DNA from: Hymenobacter terricola
Lineage (GTDB): Bacteria; Bacteroidota; Bacteroidia; Cytophagales; Hymenobacteraceae
Length of the DNA stretch: 64,000 nucleotides
Direction: 5' to 3'
NCBI RefSeq assembly: GCF_017921975.2
Contig: NZ_JAGEMO020000033.1
Span: forward strand, 26,630 to 90,629
The position numbers and the translations under genes were made by a program. The notes below the pieces were generated by a model. The model did not search any database and was not told the origin of the DNA. It saw nothing but the letters and a program-made list of their open reading frames with translations. Positions 52,711 to 61,555 of this stretch are shown here, one piece after another (position 1 is the stretch's first letter; every line of letters begins with the position of its first letter).

Positions 52711-53847
52711 ATGCACCCCGCAATTCCCTTCAACAAACCGTATTTCTCCGGCAACGAAACCCGCTACATCGAGCAAGCGGTGCGCTCCGGCAAAATATCC
52801 GGCGATGGATTGTTTACGCAGCGGGTCCACCAGTTTTTTGAGCAGGAACTCGGCTTCCGGAAGGTGCTGCTCACTACGTCTTGCACCGACGCATTGGAGA
52901 TGGCGGCCTTGTTGCTCAATATCCGTCCCGGCGATGAGGTGATTGTGCCGTCCTTCACCTTTGTCAGCACAGCCAATGCCTTTGTGTTGCGTGGGGCCAA
53001 CATAGTTTTTGCCGACAGCACTGGCCTCAATCCTAACCTCGACCCGGCCGCGCTCGAAGGCCTCGTCACGTCCCGTACTCGTGCCATCGTGCCGGTGCAC
53101 TACGCCGGCATTGCATGCGACATGGCTGCCATTCAGGCGGTGGCCGACAAGCACGGGCTGGCCGTGATAGAAGACGCGGCGCATGCCATCGACAGCTACT
53201 ACCGGGGCCGGGCACTGGGCAGTCTGGGCACTTTGGCCGCTTTTTCGTTTCACGAGACCAAAAATATTATTTCGGGCGAAGGTGGAATGCTGGCTATCAA
53301 CGATGCGCAGTACGCTCCGCGCGCCGAGGTAATTCGGGAAAAAGGAACCACGCGCACCGCCTTTTTTCGGGGTGAAGTGGACAAATACGGTTGGGTAGAT
53401 GTAGGGTCATCGTTTCTGCCTTCCGACATCATTGCCGCGTATTTGTGGGCACAAATCGAAAACCTGACGGATATTCAGCAGCAGCGCCGGGCCATTTGGC
53501 AGCGGTACTATTCTGCGCTTGAGCCTTTAGCCAACCAAGGAATTGGCCTGCCTCGCCTGCCCGATTACGCCACCAACAACGGCCACCTATTTTACCTCGT
53601 ATGCCGCAACCTGGCTGAGCGCACAGCCCTCATCGCATACCTCCGGCAGTTGGGTATATTGGCCGTTTTTCATTACCTGTCGCTGCACAAGAGCACCTAC
53701 TATGCATCCCGGCACGACGGCCGGGCGCTGCCCTGGGCCGACCTTTATTCCGACTGTCTCGTGCGCCTGCCGCTGTTCTACGAACTCACCAACGCCGCCC
53801 AGCGCCGCATCACCGATGCAGTGCTGGACTTTTATCAGACTTATTAA
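52711..53847 (+). CDS. wecE: dTDP-4-amino-4,6-dideoxygalactose transaminase
   Basis: 378 residues. A very close match to the WecE/RffA pattern: IPFNKPYFSGNETRYIEQAV, SGKISGDGLFT, VLLTTSCTDALEMAALLL, PSFTFVSTANAFVLRGA, VPVHYAGIACDM, Schiff-base Lys184 in FSFHETKNIISGEGG, REKGTTRTAFFRGEVDKY and VFHYLSLHKS. It aminates C4 of dTDP-4-keto-6-deoxyglucose to give dTDP-Fuc4N. A WecD-like acetyltransferase is encoded about 29 kb upstream (23049) and could complete dTDP-Fuc4NAc. RmlA/RmlB, which make the substrate, are outside the window. The next gene, a GT4, follows after 9 bases. Confidence 0.92.
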   Translation: MHPAIPFNKPYFSGNETRYIEQAVRSGKISGDGLFTQRVHQFFEQELGFRKVLLTTSCTDALEMAALLLNIRPGDEVIVPSFTFVSTANAFVLRGANIVFADSTGLNPNLDPAALEGLVTSRTRAIVPVHYAGIACDMAAIQAVADKHGLAVIEDAAHAIDSYYRGRALGSLGTLAAFSFHETKNIISGEGGMLAINDAQYAPRAEVIREKGTTRTAFFRGEVDKYGWVDVGSSFLPSDIIAAYLWAQIENLTDIQQQRRAIWQRYYSALEPLANQGIGLPRLPDYATNNGHLFYLVCRNLAERTALIAYLRQLGILAVFHYLSLHKSTYYASRHDGRALPWADLYSDCLVRLPLFYELTNAAQRRITDAVLDFYQTY

Positions 53848-53856
53848 TTTTCGTTA

Positions 53857-54927
53857 GTGCGCATTCTATTCCTCGTCCCTTATCCGCCCGGCCGGGCCCC
53901 TTCGCAGCGCTTCCGCTTCGAGCAGTACCTTGATGCCCTCACGGCCCACAGCCATCAATACCTCTTGGTGCCTTTTCTGTCGGTGGCTACCTGGAACATT
54001 CTCTACCAGCCCGGCCAGGCGGCGGCCAAAGCCTTGGGTATTCTGGGTGGGTTTGTGCGCCGGGTAGGGCTGCTCTTCTCGGTTCCGGCCTACGACTTCG
54101 TGTTCATCCACCGCGAGGCTGCGCCCATCGGCCCGCCGGTATTTGAGTGGATTATTGCCAAGGTGCTGGGCAAGAAGATTATTTACGATTTCGACGATGC
54201 CATTTGGCTCCCGAATACCTCGGAAGCCAATAAGATTGCCGCGGGCGTGAAGTGGCACCACAAAGTGGCCGAAATCTGCCACTGGGCGTACAAAAACAGC
54301 TGTGGCAATGCTTATCTGGCTGATTATGCGCGGCAGTTTAACCCCCGTGCGGTCGTGAATCCCACCACCATCGACACCGTGCATTTGCACAACGAAGTGC
54401 GTGACCAGGCCGCACCGGGTCGCTTGGTTATCGGTTGGACGGGCACCCATTCCACGCTCAAATACCTCGACCAGGTGGTGCCCGTGCTGGCCAAACTGGA
54501 AGCCGAAGGACTGGACTTTGAATTCCGGGTTATCTCCAACCAACCCCCAGCCTTGCCACTGCGGTCGCTGGTGTTCCTGCCGTGGCGAAAAGACACTGAA
54601 ATAGCCGACCTGTTGGGCTTCCACGTCGGCCTTATGCCACTGGAAGATGACCCGTGGGCCAAAGGTAAGTGTGCCTTCAAAGCCCTGCAGTACATGGCTT
54701 TAGGTATCCCAGCCTTGGTTTCGCCAGTTGGCATGAACACCGAAGTTGTTCAGCATGGCCAGAACGGGTTTGTATGTGCTACGCCCGCCGAATGGGAAGC
54801 CAGTCTGCGTCAGCTCCTCCTCGATGCCGACCTGCGCCAGCACCTCGGGGCCGCTGCCCGCGCCACTGTCGAAGAGCGCTATTCAGTGCGTGCGAACACG
54901 CCTAACTTCCTCAATTTGTTTGCTTAA
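53857..54927 (+). CDS. Glycosyltransferase, GT4-like (GTG start)
   Basis: 356 residues starting with GTG at 53857, nine bases after the WecE stop. The start VRILFLVPYPPGRAPSQRFRF and the inner IIYDFDDAIWLPNTSEA and IGWTGTHSTLKYL are typical of a GT-B group common in Bacteroidota polysaccharide loci. The C-terminal domain has VGLMPLEDDPWAKGKCAFKALQYMALG as donor site. It probably transfers the Fuc4N-type sugar made by its neighbour (inferred). Its TAA overlaps the stop of the convergent membrane protein in a shared TTAA. Confidence 0.85.
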   Translation: MRILFLVPYPPGRAPSQRFRFEQYLDALTAHSHQYLLVPFLSVATWNILYQPGQAAAKALGILGGFVRRVGLLFSVPAYDFVFIHREAAPIGPPVFEWIIAKVLGKKIIYDFDDAIWLPNTSEANKIAAGVKWHHKVAEICHWAYKNSCGNAYLADYARQFNPRAVVNPTTIDTVHLHNEVRDQAAPGRLVIGWTGTHSTLKYLDQVVPVLAKLEAEGLDFEFRVISNQPPALPLRSLVFLPWRKDTEIADLLGFHVGLMPLEDDPWAKGKCAFKALQYMALGIPALVSPVGMNTEVVQHGQNGFVCATPAEWEASLRQLLLDADLRQHLGAAARATVEERYSVRANTPNFLNLFA

Positions 54928-56282
54928 GCACGGGCCATCGATGGCGCAGCGACGCTACGCTGTCTGCCCTGAGGCCTTTTTATTGGAACTGTCATGCTTT
55001 GCAGAATATATAAACCGCTCAGGTAAAAGGGCATGAGGGGTATCTTGTACCGCACCAGCGTACCAAAGTTGCCGCTGGAAATCCCAACTGAAATGGCGAA
55101 AATCAGGCTGAAAACAAAACAAAGAGTCAGCACCGGTACCCGACCAATTGCACTAAACGTTTTGAACAGCCCCACCCGCCAAATAATTCGCAACGTTAGT
55201 ATCAGGAAATAAGTCGCTTCCAGCGCCGATAAGGCCATGGTTGGGTTGCGGGCTTCCCATAGAAATGGGCGGAATAAGGACACTATCACGGCCTGAGGCG
55301 CGAGCTTTACCATACCCGATATTGTGCCGTCCTGTGCCCCAATGTTATATCCCGAACCCCGTTCAGTCTGGCTAACCTGCTGCAGGTAATCAGCTGTTAA
55401 CTTGCTCTGCGCGCCGATATTGTCGAGGTTAAAGCGGGCATCTGCTTCAGAGAGCTTGGCAAAAGCGTAGAATGCCAATACTGCCCCAATGCCCAGAAAT
55501 ACCGGTTTGGCCAATATTCGCACTGCGGTGCTGCGGATGTCGCGCGTGACTTCATTGAAAACCCATAGCAAAGCCGGCGGCATAAATGCCAGCAGAATGT
55601 AAACCTTCATGGCGTAGATGACGCCTGCCGCGCCCATGCCCATCACTACGCAGCGCAGAATATTTCGCCGCTCAATGGCGCCTCGATAAAAGGCATAAAA
55701 CAACCAGCCCAATGCCCCCAGGCACAAGGAATCTTTGAGCAATCCCGAACCCCAGAAAAATACCGAAGGCAGGAAGAAGACGGCCGTGGCCAGTTCCTGG
55801 TATACTTGCGGCCGAATCTTGGCAAAGGTCATGTACATAACCCACATACCGGTGAATGTTACAACCGCGAAAAGCACGGCAATAACCGTATAGGTGTGGA
55901 AACTCAGCAAGGCAAACACCGCTGCCACGCGTATTACGAAGTATTCGTTGCTTCCGTGACCAAACCACGTCATCTGGTCGGTATATCTACTGATGGCCGG
56001 AGTTACGTCTCCTGAAGTAGTGACCAACTCCCAACCTGCCGCAAATGAATCGCCAAAAGCATGATAAACGATGCCGGCCTGGTGATAGTAATTATTAGTG
56101 TCGCCACCATACAGCGTATGGTACAGGATTCCTAGCGAAATAGCTCCTATTATCTTAACCGTGAGCGCGGGAATGAAATATTTTTTGGTGTATACGTTCG
56201 TTACGGAGTCGCGCACGCCGTAAGCAATTACATAGATAATTGCCAAATAAAAAGGGGTAATATATAGGTCTTTTAATTCCAT
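54924..56282 (-). CDS. Wzy-like polytopic membrane protein (putative polysaccharide polymerase)
   Basis: 452 residues with about ten to twelve hydrophobic segments. An early periplasmic-type loop has YGGDTNNYYHQAGIVYH, a larger hydrophilic loop lies at about 290-330, and the late NFGTLVRYKIPLMPFYLSGL recurs in Bacteroidota polysaccharide loci. Topology and context suggest a Wzy-type polymerase, but sequence alone does not prove it, since Wzy proteins are poorly conserved. It runs against the main cluster and forms an operon with the TPR protein upstream (11-base gap). Its stop overlaps that of the convergent GT4 gene. Confidence 0.65.
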   Translation of the reverse strand: MELKDLYITPFYLAIIYVIAYGVRDSVTNVYTKKYFIPALTVKIIGAISLGILYHTLYGGDTNNYYHQAGIVYHAFGDSFAAGWELVTTSGDVTPAISRYTDQMTWFGHGSNEYFVIRVAAVFALLSFHTYTVIAVLFAVVTFTGMWVMYMTFAKIRPQVYQELATAVFFLPSVFFWGSGLLKDSLCLGALGWLFYAFYRGAIERRNILRCVVMGMGAAGVIYAMKVYILLAFMPPALLWVFNEVTRDIRSTAVRILAKPVFLGIGAVLAFYAFAKLSEADARFNLDNIGAQSKLTADYLQQVSQTERGSGYNIGAQDGTISGMVKLAPQAVIVSLFRPFLWEARNPTMALSALEATYFLILTLRIIWRVGLFKTFSAIGRVPVLTLCFVFSLIFAISVGISSGNFGTLVRYKIPLMPFYLSGLYILQSMTVPIKRPQGRQRSVAAPSMARA

Positions 56283-56293
56283 GCTGCCTACGC

Positions 56294-57538
56294 CTACTTA
56301 TTCTTTTTTAAATAAGTTTTGGCCTCTTTATATTGTTCCGACTTGTGGTCGGCTTTGTCAGCCACCACCTCATAATAGCGCTTAGCGGCGGCAGCATCCT
56401 TGTCTTTTACTGCCAGGCGCGCCAAATTCATGTTGGCGAACAGGTAAAAACCGCCGGATGTATCGCCCGTGCTCTCGGCAAATACGATGCAGCGCTGGTA
56501 GTAATCCTTGGCTTTGGGAATATCGCGATAGCGGTTTTGCATCAGGTAGCCCAGGAAGTAGCTGGCGTAGCGCCCGCTGATGCCTTCATAGCCCGGCATA
56601 CCTTTATTAATCTTATCAAGGATTTCGCGGCTGACCCGTTCGCAATCGGCGAACTCTCCTTGGTCGTAGGCGAGCAGGGCGTAAAAGCGCTGGAAATAGC
56701 CGTTGTCGGGAAAGGTAGTAGCCAGGTAGCGGGCCACGGGCATGGCTTCTTCGGCATTGTTTTCCTCGTTTTTGAGGATGCGCATGAGGAAGACTCGCGC
56801 CTCAGTAGCAGTGTAAAACCCATTGGTGGCCACACTGCGCAATTGTTGCATCCCTAGCTTCTTGTCGCCCTTGGGAAAAAACAAGAGCACCGGCTTGAGT
56901 AGCGGGTAGTTATCCGGAATCCAAACGGCGTAGTAATTAAACAACGCCTGTCCAAATTGAAACTCAGGGCTAAGGCCGTTGGCTTCCTGGCTTTTCTTTA
57001 AAAAATTCAGGGAGCGCCGGGCTCCCACCGTGGCCTTACGCCAGTCATGGCGTTCGGCATGCAGCCGCGCATCAAACCCATACGCCGCCGATAAGAAAAA
57101 GCTGGCTTCGTAGTTATTGTTATCGGTGTCGTATAACTGCTGGGCTTTGGTAACCGCCGTGTCCATATACGCAAAGAATACCTTGTCGTACTGTTCGGTC
57201 TGGAAGTTGGTGGGCATGATTTTCCACCACGTGCTGAGCCCCAGTAAAAAGTACGGCATGGGGTGGTTGGGGTACCGCCGCCGCAACGACCGAAACTGCT
57301 TCTCAGCCTTGTCATACTTGAAATTGTAGATGTTGTGCACTGCACCGTCCAGCTCAAGTTGAATGTCTTTATCAAGTAGTAGCCAGCCTTTTGTATCGAT
57401 GGCCGAGGGTAGCACCCCCACGGAATCGAGCGCGACCGTTTGCATGGGAGGGGGAGTGCGAATTGTATCGGGCGTTTGGGCCTTGCCCAGCAGCGGCATC
57501 AGCAGCCCCAAGCAGATACAAAACAGCGAACGCAACAT
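56294..57538 (-). CDS. Secreted or periplasmic TPR-repeat protein
   Basis: 414 residues from the ATG at 57538 (MLRSLFCICLGLLMPLLGKAQ), a clear signal peptide; the frame continues upstream to 57949, but that part overlaps the divergent peptidase gene. A linker with TPPPMQTVALDSVGVLP follows. Then the protein is helical with TPR-like pairs: DKAEKQFRSLRRRYPNHPMPYFLLGLS, trimmed here to its core AEKQFRSLRRRYPNHP, later YFQRFYALLAYDQGEFADC and GFYLFANMNLARLAVKDKD. TPR proteins act as scaffolds. Being the first gene of a two-gene operon with a Wzy-like protein, it may assist polysaccharide polymerisation or export (inferred). Confidence 0.75.
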   Translation of the reverse strand: MLRSLFCICLGLLMPLLGKAQTPDTIRTPPPMQTVALDSVGVLPSAIDTKGWLLLDKDIQLELDGAVHNIYNFKYDKAEKQFRSLRRRYPNHPMPYFLLGLSTWWKIMPTNFQTEQYDKVFFAYMDTAVTKAQQLYDTDNNNYEASFFLSAAYGFDARLHAERHDWRKATVGARRSLNFLKKSQEANGLSPEFQFGQALFNYYAVWIPDNYPLLKPVLLFFPKGDKKLGMQQLRSVATNGFYTATEARVFLMRILKNEENNAEEAMPVARYLATTFPDNGYFQRFYALLAYDQGEFADCERVSREILDKINKGMPGYEGISGRYASYFLGYLMQNRYRDIPKAKDYYQRCIVFAESTGDTSGGFYLFANMNLARLAVKDKDAAAAKRYYEVVADKADHKSEQYKEAKTYLKKNK

Positions 57539-57625
57539 AGAAGCAAAGTAGAGAGTAGACCCGCGCTGCTGCCCGGTCAAAAGCTGGGCAGGGTAAACGG
57601 GCCTGCTAAAGTACGGACTTTGGCC

Positions 57626-57633
57626 TAGCTTTG
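57626..57633 (+). promoter_or_regulatory. -7 box upstream of the M42-like peptidase gene
   Basis: TAGCTTTG matches TAnnTTTG and lies 20 bases before the ATG at 57653, giving a leader of about 12 bases. There is no TTG at the proper distance upstream. Confidence 0.35.
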
Positions 57634-57652
57634 AGTGCAATTTCCTTTGGCT

Positions 57653-58567
57653 ATGCAACTGCTCCATTCCCTTTGCCGGTTCCCGGCCCCATCCGGCAAC
57701 GAGGCCGCCTTGTCTGGGTTTGTGCTCGACTACGTGCGGCAGAACCAGGCCGCATGGGAGCACCAGCCCCAAGTCATTGCCGACGAAAGATTTCAGGACA
57801 GCATCCTGCTGGTGTTCGGCCAGCCTCGCACGGCCGTATTCGCCCATCTCGACAGCATTGGATTCACGGTGCGGTATGGCCGCCAGCTGGTGCGCATCGG
57901 CGGCCCTCAGGCCGAGGCAGGCTACCGTTTGGTAGGGCACGATTCGCAAGGGGAAATTGACTGTACGCTAACCATCGACGAGGAAACCGGCGAACTGGGC
58001 TATGCGTTCCACCGCGAAATCGACCGTGGCACGGAACTTACCTTCTACTGCGATTTTCGCGAAACCGATACCACCGTCCAAAGCTGCTACCTCGATAACC
58101 GCCTGGGGGTCTGGAACGCCTTGCGTCTTTGCGAAACCCTGAAACACGGCATCATCGCTTTTTCCTGCTGGGAGGAACACGGCGGCGGCTCGGTCGCCTA
58201 TCTGGCAAAATTCATCTATGAAACCTACGGTGTGCACCAAGCCTTGATTTGTGACATTACCTGGGTGACGGAAGGCGTGAGTGCCGGGCAAGGCTGTGCC
58301 ATCTCGCTGCGTGATTCACTAATCCCCCGTCGGGCTTACGTCGACCGCATTCGAGCTATTGCGACCCGGTCGGGCATTCCGTACCAGCTGGAGGTAGAAG
58401 GAAGCGGTGGCTCCGATGCCAAGGAATTACAGCATGCTTCTCAGCCTTGGGACTGGTGCTTTGTAGGGGCTCCCGAAGACAACGTTCATTCGCCAAATGA
58501 ACTGGTCAACAAGAAGGATATTGTCAGTATGCTATCGCTTTATAAAGTGTTATTAAAAGAATTGTAA
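57653..58567 (+). CDS. M42-like metallopeptidase (M20/M42 zinc peptidase superfamily)
   Basis: 304 residues from the ATG at 57653; a GTG 18 bases earlier is in frame. Metal and catalytic residues are in the usual order: His65 and Asp67 in FAHLDSIGF, Asp148 in CYLDNRLGVWNAL, Glu174-Glu175 in CWEEHGGGS, Asp201 in LICDITWV and His279 in DNVHSPNE. The pattern fits di-zinc aminopeptidases of family M42, at somewhat shorter length. It is cytoplasmic (no signal peptide) and probably trims peptides. It is divergent from the TPR gene with about 115 bases between them and seems unrelated to polysaccharide synthesis. A 264-base AT-rich spacer follows it. Confidence 0.82.
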   Translation: MQLLHSLCRFPAPSGNEAALSGFVLDYVRQNQAAWEHQPQVIADERFQDSILLVFGQPRTAVFAHLDSIGFTVRYGRQLVRIGGPQAEAGYRLVGHDSQGEIDCTLTIDEETGELGYAFHREIDRGTELTFYCDFRETDTTVQSCYLDNRLGVWNALRLCETLKHGIIAFSCWEEHGGGSVAYLAKFIYETYGVHQALICDITWVTEGVSAGQGCAISLRDSLIPRRAYVDRIRAIATRSGIPYQLEVEGSGGSDAKELQHASQPWDWCFVGAPEDNVHSPNELVNKKDIVSMLSLYKVLLKEL

Positions 58568-58771
58568 TACTGGGGCTATTGATTCGCATGGATATAGTAT
58601 ATAATTATTTGGATAATAAATAAGAGTTCGATAGCTACATGTTACGTATTCCCGAAATGGACTTGCAATAAGCATAGCCGGCTGCAACCTGTGGATAACA
58701 GATGCATGGGATAAGTCCAGTATGTAGAATGCTGAATAAGAATTACTTGCATCGCCGTTTTAGTTACAAGG

Positions 58772-58803
58772 TTGTAAAGCTCAACTTAAAAATCTTATAT
58801 TTG
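58772..58803 (+). promoter_or_regulatory. Promoter of the MBOAT acylation operon
   Basis: TTG (58772-58774), 21 bases, TATATTTG (58796-58803), within TTG-N(17-23)-TAnnTTTG. The predicted start near 58810 leaves a leader of about 22 bases before the ATG at 58832. The rest of the 264-base spacer is AT-rich and otherwise featureless. Confidence 0.6.
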
Positions 58804-58831
58804 CCGCTGCACGCATAATTTTTTCCAGTAT

Positions 58832-60238
58832 ATGCTATTTAATAGCTACGTCTTTCTCTTTGTTTTTTTACCTATCCTGCTACTTGTTTATTACGGGATA
58901 CTGCGTACCATAAAAGCGCGCAATGCCTGGCTCACCGTAATGAGCTATATTTTCTATGGGTGGTGGAATCCGGTATTTTGCCTCTTGATGATTGCCTCCA
59001 CGGCTTCCGATTATATAATTGGCAAGCATTTATACAAAGCTGAAACGGAGGGACGACGCAAACTACTTATCACGCTCACCATTATTGTTAATCTATCGGT
59101 ACTCGGGTTTTTTAAGTACTATAATTTCTTTGCGGGTAGTATCAACGGAATGTTTACTTGGCTGCATCTGCCGGTCTACGCGCCGGTGATTGCCAATCTG
59201 ATACTGCCAATTGGCATCAGCTTTTACACTTTCGAGTCACTGTCATACACGATTGATATTTACCGGCGGGAAGTAAAGCCAGCCAAGAATATTGTAGATT
59301 TCTTCTGCTTTATCTCGCTGTTTCCGCACTTAATAGCCGGGCCTATTATGAGGTATATCGATTTGGACCGGCAGTTAAAAGACCGTACGCACTCCGAAGG
59401 AAAGTTTGCAGTTGGCATTATTTTCTTCGTAACAGGCTTGCTCAAGAAGCTGATTATTGCTGATAATGTAGCCCCCATGGCCGATGCGCTGTTCAATTCA
59501 CACACGGCCACCACTACCTTGGATGCCTGGCTGGGTAGCCTGGCGTATACGATGCAGATATATTTTGATTTTTCGGCCTATTCTGATATGGCAGTGGGGC
59601 TAGGCCTAATGATTGGCTTCGAAATCATTCAGAATTTTAATTCGCCTTATCAATCCACCAGCGTTCAGGATTTTTGGCGCCGGTGGCATATTTCGCTTTC
59701 AAGCTGGTTGCGCGATTATCTCTATGTGCCACTAGGAGGCAACCGCAAAGGGAAGTACCGCACCTATCTGAACCTCATTATCGTAATGCTATTGGGAGGA
59801 CTCTGGCACGGGGCCGCCTGGACTTTTGTTATCTGGGGGCTATACCACGGAGTATTGCAGGCAGTGGAGCGCGCCCTCGGGCCCCGCCATCCTCTGAAGC
59901 AACTGCCGGTGTGGGGCCAGAAACTGGTTACGTTTCTATTGGTAATGGTGGGGTGGGTATTTTTTCGGGCCACCGATTTCAGCATAGCTTTCCGCATTCT
60001 GGGCAATATGGTTGGTTACACGGGTAGCCGTCCGGTTACGCCGTTGCACTTGGCTTACCCAGCTGGACTGCTGTTTTTGGCGTTTGCGACCGTGGTTTCA
60101 ATGGCTTATCCCAACCTCTGGAATCAACCCGTGCGCTTGAACCTGCGCACGGCTCTGGTGTACGGCGCGGGCCTGGTCGTAAGCATCGTATTGATTATGA
60201 CTCGGCAAAATAGTCCGTTTCTATATTTCCAATTCTAA
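58832..60238 (+). CDS. MBOAT-family O-acyltransferase (AlgI-like)
   Basis: 468 residues with about eleven membrane helices. It starts MLFNSYVFLFVFLPILLLVYYG as in AlgI/PatA-like proteins. Further marks are ILPIGISFYTFESLSYTIDIYR, FFCFISLFPHLIAGPIMRY, DFWRRWHISLSSWLRDYLYVPL (trimmed here to RRWHISLSSWLRDYLY) and the catalytic His326 in LLGGLWHGAAW. These proteins carry acetyl groups across the inner membrane for O-acetylation of exopolysaccharide or peptidoglycan. Two AlgJ/AlgX-like partners follow in the same direction, forming an acetylation operon with its own promoter. Confidence 0.93.
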   Translation: MLFNSYVFLFVFLPILLLVYYGILRTIKARNAWLTVMSYIFYGWWNPVFCLLMIASTASDYIIGKHLYKAETEGRRKLLITLTIIVNLSVLGFFKYYNFFAGSINGMFTWLHLPVYAPVIANLILPIGISFYTFESLSYTIDIYRREVKPAKNIVDFFCFISLFPHLIAGPIMRYIDLDRQLKDRTHSEGKFAVGIIFFVTGLLKKLIIADNVAPMADALFNSHTATTTLDAWLGSLAYTMQIYFDFSAYSDMAVGLGLMIGFEIIQNFNSPYQSTSVQDFWRRWHISLSSWLRDYLYVPLGGNRKGKYRTYLNLIIVMLLGGLWHGAAWTFVIWGLYHGVLQAVERALGPRHPLKQLPVWGQKLVTFLLVMVGWVFFRATDFSIAFRILGNMVGYTGSRPVTPLHLAYPAGLLFLAFATVVSMAYPNLWNQPVRLNLRTALVYGAGLVVSIVLIMTRQNSPFLYFQF

Positions 60239-60250
60239 AAATAGTTGTTC

Positions 60251-61516
60251 GTGCGTCATCATTGGCTGAATCTGCGTTCCCGGCTGCGACAGACTTTTTT
60301 TGGTCCTCCTTATCACCCCGCCGACCACGCCGCTTTGACACCAAAGGGTGGGGAACGCGGCATTCGGACCGTGTTGATTGTGGTCGGTACTTTGTGGCTG
60401 GCCTTGGTGGTGTTTGATAATGTAGCCCGTCCGTGGCAGCGCCCGCCCAAGAGTTGGCAGTTTTTTCAGGGACCTCGGGAGTTTAATGAAGCCCCCAACC
60501 AAGTACGTAAGCGCGATTTTTCGCGCACAAGCGGGGATTTGGCGCGTGACCTAGGCGTCAATAGTTTAGCCTGGCCCTACTTTGCAGCCGAGGATACAAC
60601 ACCTGCTTACCTGGAAACGGACGCGCAAGGATTTCGTACGGTAAAATCCGCATCGCCTTTCGCCGGTGCTTTGTGCGGCGATTCTTTCTCCAATAATAAT
60701 TCTTTTGCCGATAGCCTGACCCGCGCTACGGGGCTGGGGTTTGGCAACCAAGCCATTGAAGGGAGAGGGACGCTTACTATGGCGCGCTTTCTAGAGGACT
60801 GGCCCGCCGCATATCGGGATGCGCACGTAGTAATCTGGGAAAGTACCCAACGCGCCGGTAGTGCTGATTTTACTAGCCTAATCGAGCGCCGACGGTTGCT
60901 TCGGCAGACATCCAACCAGCATTGGCAGTGGCGACAGTCGCTCCTGTGGCCCTCAAATGCGGATTTGTACTTGGGCGGCAGTTCGCTACTAAAGCCGTTA
61001 TTGGACAAGGTACAGAAAGAAGTCAAATGGTGGCTATTGAAAAAGCATACGGACCTCATCGTCTTGGGCCGCCGAGATTTGCCCACTGGCCTATCGCCCA
61101 TGTTGTATTTGGGGAGCGACGAAGCCATCCGCCCTCAAGCTACTACGCGAGCAGAAATTGATATCATCGCTGATAATGTGGCCGAAGTAAACCGTGACCT
61201 CAAAAACCGGGGGCAACAGCTGGTATTCACAATTGCCCCAGAGAAAAGCATTGTGTATCCCGACCGCCTGCCGCAAGGCTTGCAGGCTCGTACAAACTAT
61301 ATTACTGATTTGAACAAGGCTCTACGCCAGCGGGGCGTGCACGTGGTTGACTTGAGTCGTGGCTTGCGGCAAATAGCCCAGGCCAATCCACATGTGCTAT
61401 ACTATTACTCCGCTGATACGCATTGGACGCCTGCCGGTATGGCAGTTGCTTCGCGCATCATCGCAGACAGCCTGACTCATTGGCGAATTATTTCTCCCCC
61501 GCAACGGCCCATTTAG
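60251..61516 (+). CDS. AlgJ/AlgX-like SGNH acetyltransferase (first paralogue, GTG start)
   Basis: 421 residues from the GTG at 60251; this start is chosen because it aligns residue for residue with the ATG start of the downstream paralogue up to the shared FFGP. One membrane anchor follows (IRTVLIVVGTLWLALVV). The periplasmic part has ALCGDSFSNNN (Asp144-Ser145) and SADTHWTPAG (Asp389, His391), the SGNH/AlgJ catalytic set. It should transfer acetyl groups delivered by the MBOAT protein to the glycan. It starts 12 bases after the MBOAT stop. Specificity is unknown. Confidence 0.85.
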   Translation: MRHHWLNLRSRLRQTFFGPPYHPADHAALTPKGGERGIRTVLIVVGTLWLALVVFDNVARPWQRPPKSWQFFQGPREFNEAPNQVRKRDFSRTSGDLARDLGVNSLAWPYFAAEDTTPAYLETDAQGFRTVKSASPFAGALCGDSFSNNNSFADSLTRATGLGFGNQAIEGRGTLTMARFLEDWPAAYRDAHVVIWESTQRAGSADFTSLIERRRLLRQTSNQHWQWRQSLLWPSNADLYLGGSSLLKPLLDKVQKEVKWWLLKKHTDLIVLGRRDLPTGLSPMLYLGSDEAIRPQATTRAEIDIIADNVAEVNRDLKNRGQQLVFTIAPEKSIVYPDRLPQGLQARTNYITDLNKALRQRGVHVVDLSRGLRQIAQANPHVLYYYSADTHWTPAGMAVASRIIADSLTHWRIISPPQRPI

Positions 61517-61555
61517 CAAATACAGCCAACGCCGAAGCCGTCATCAGTCTCGCAA

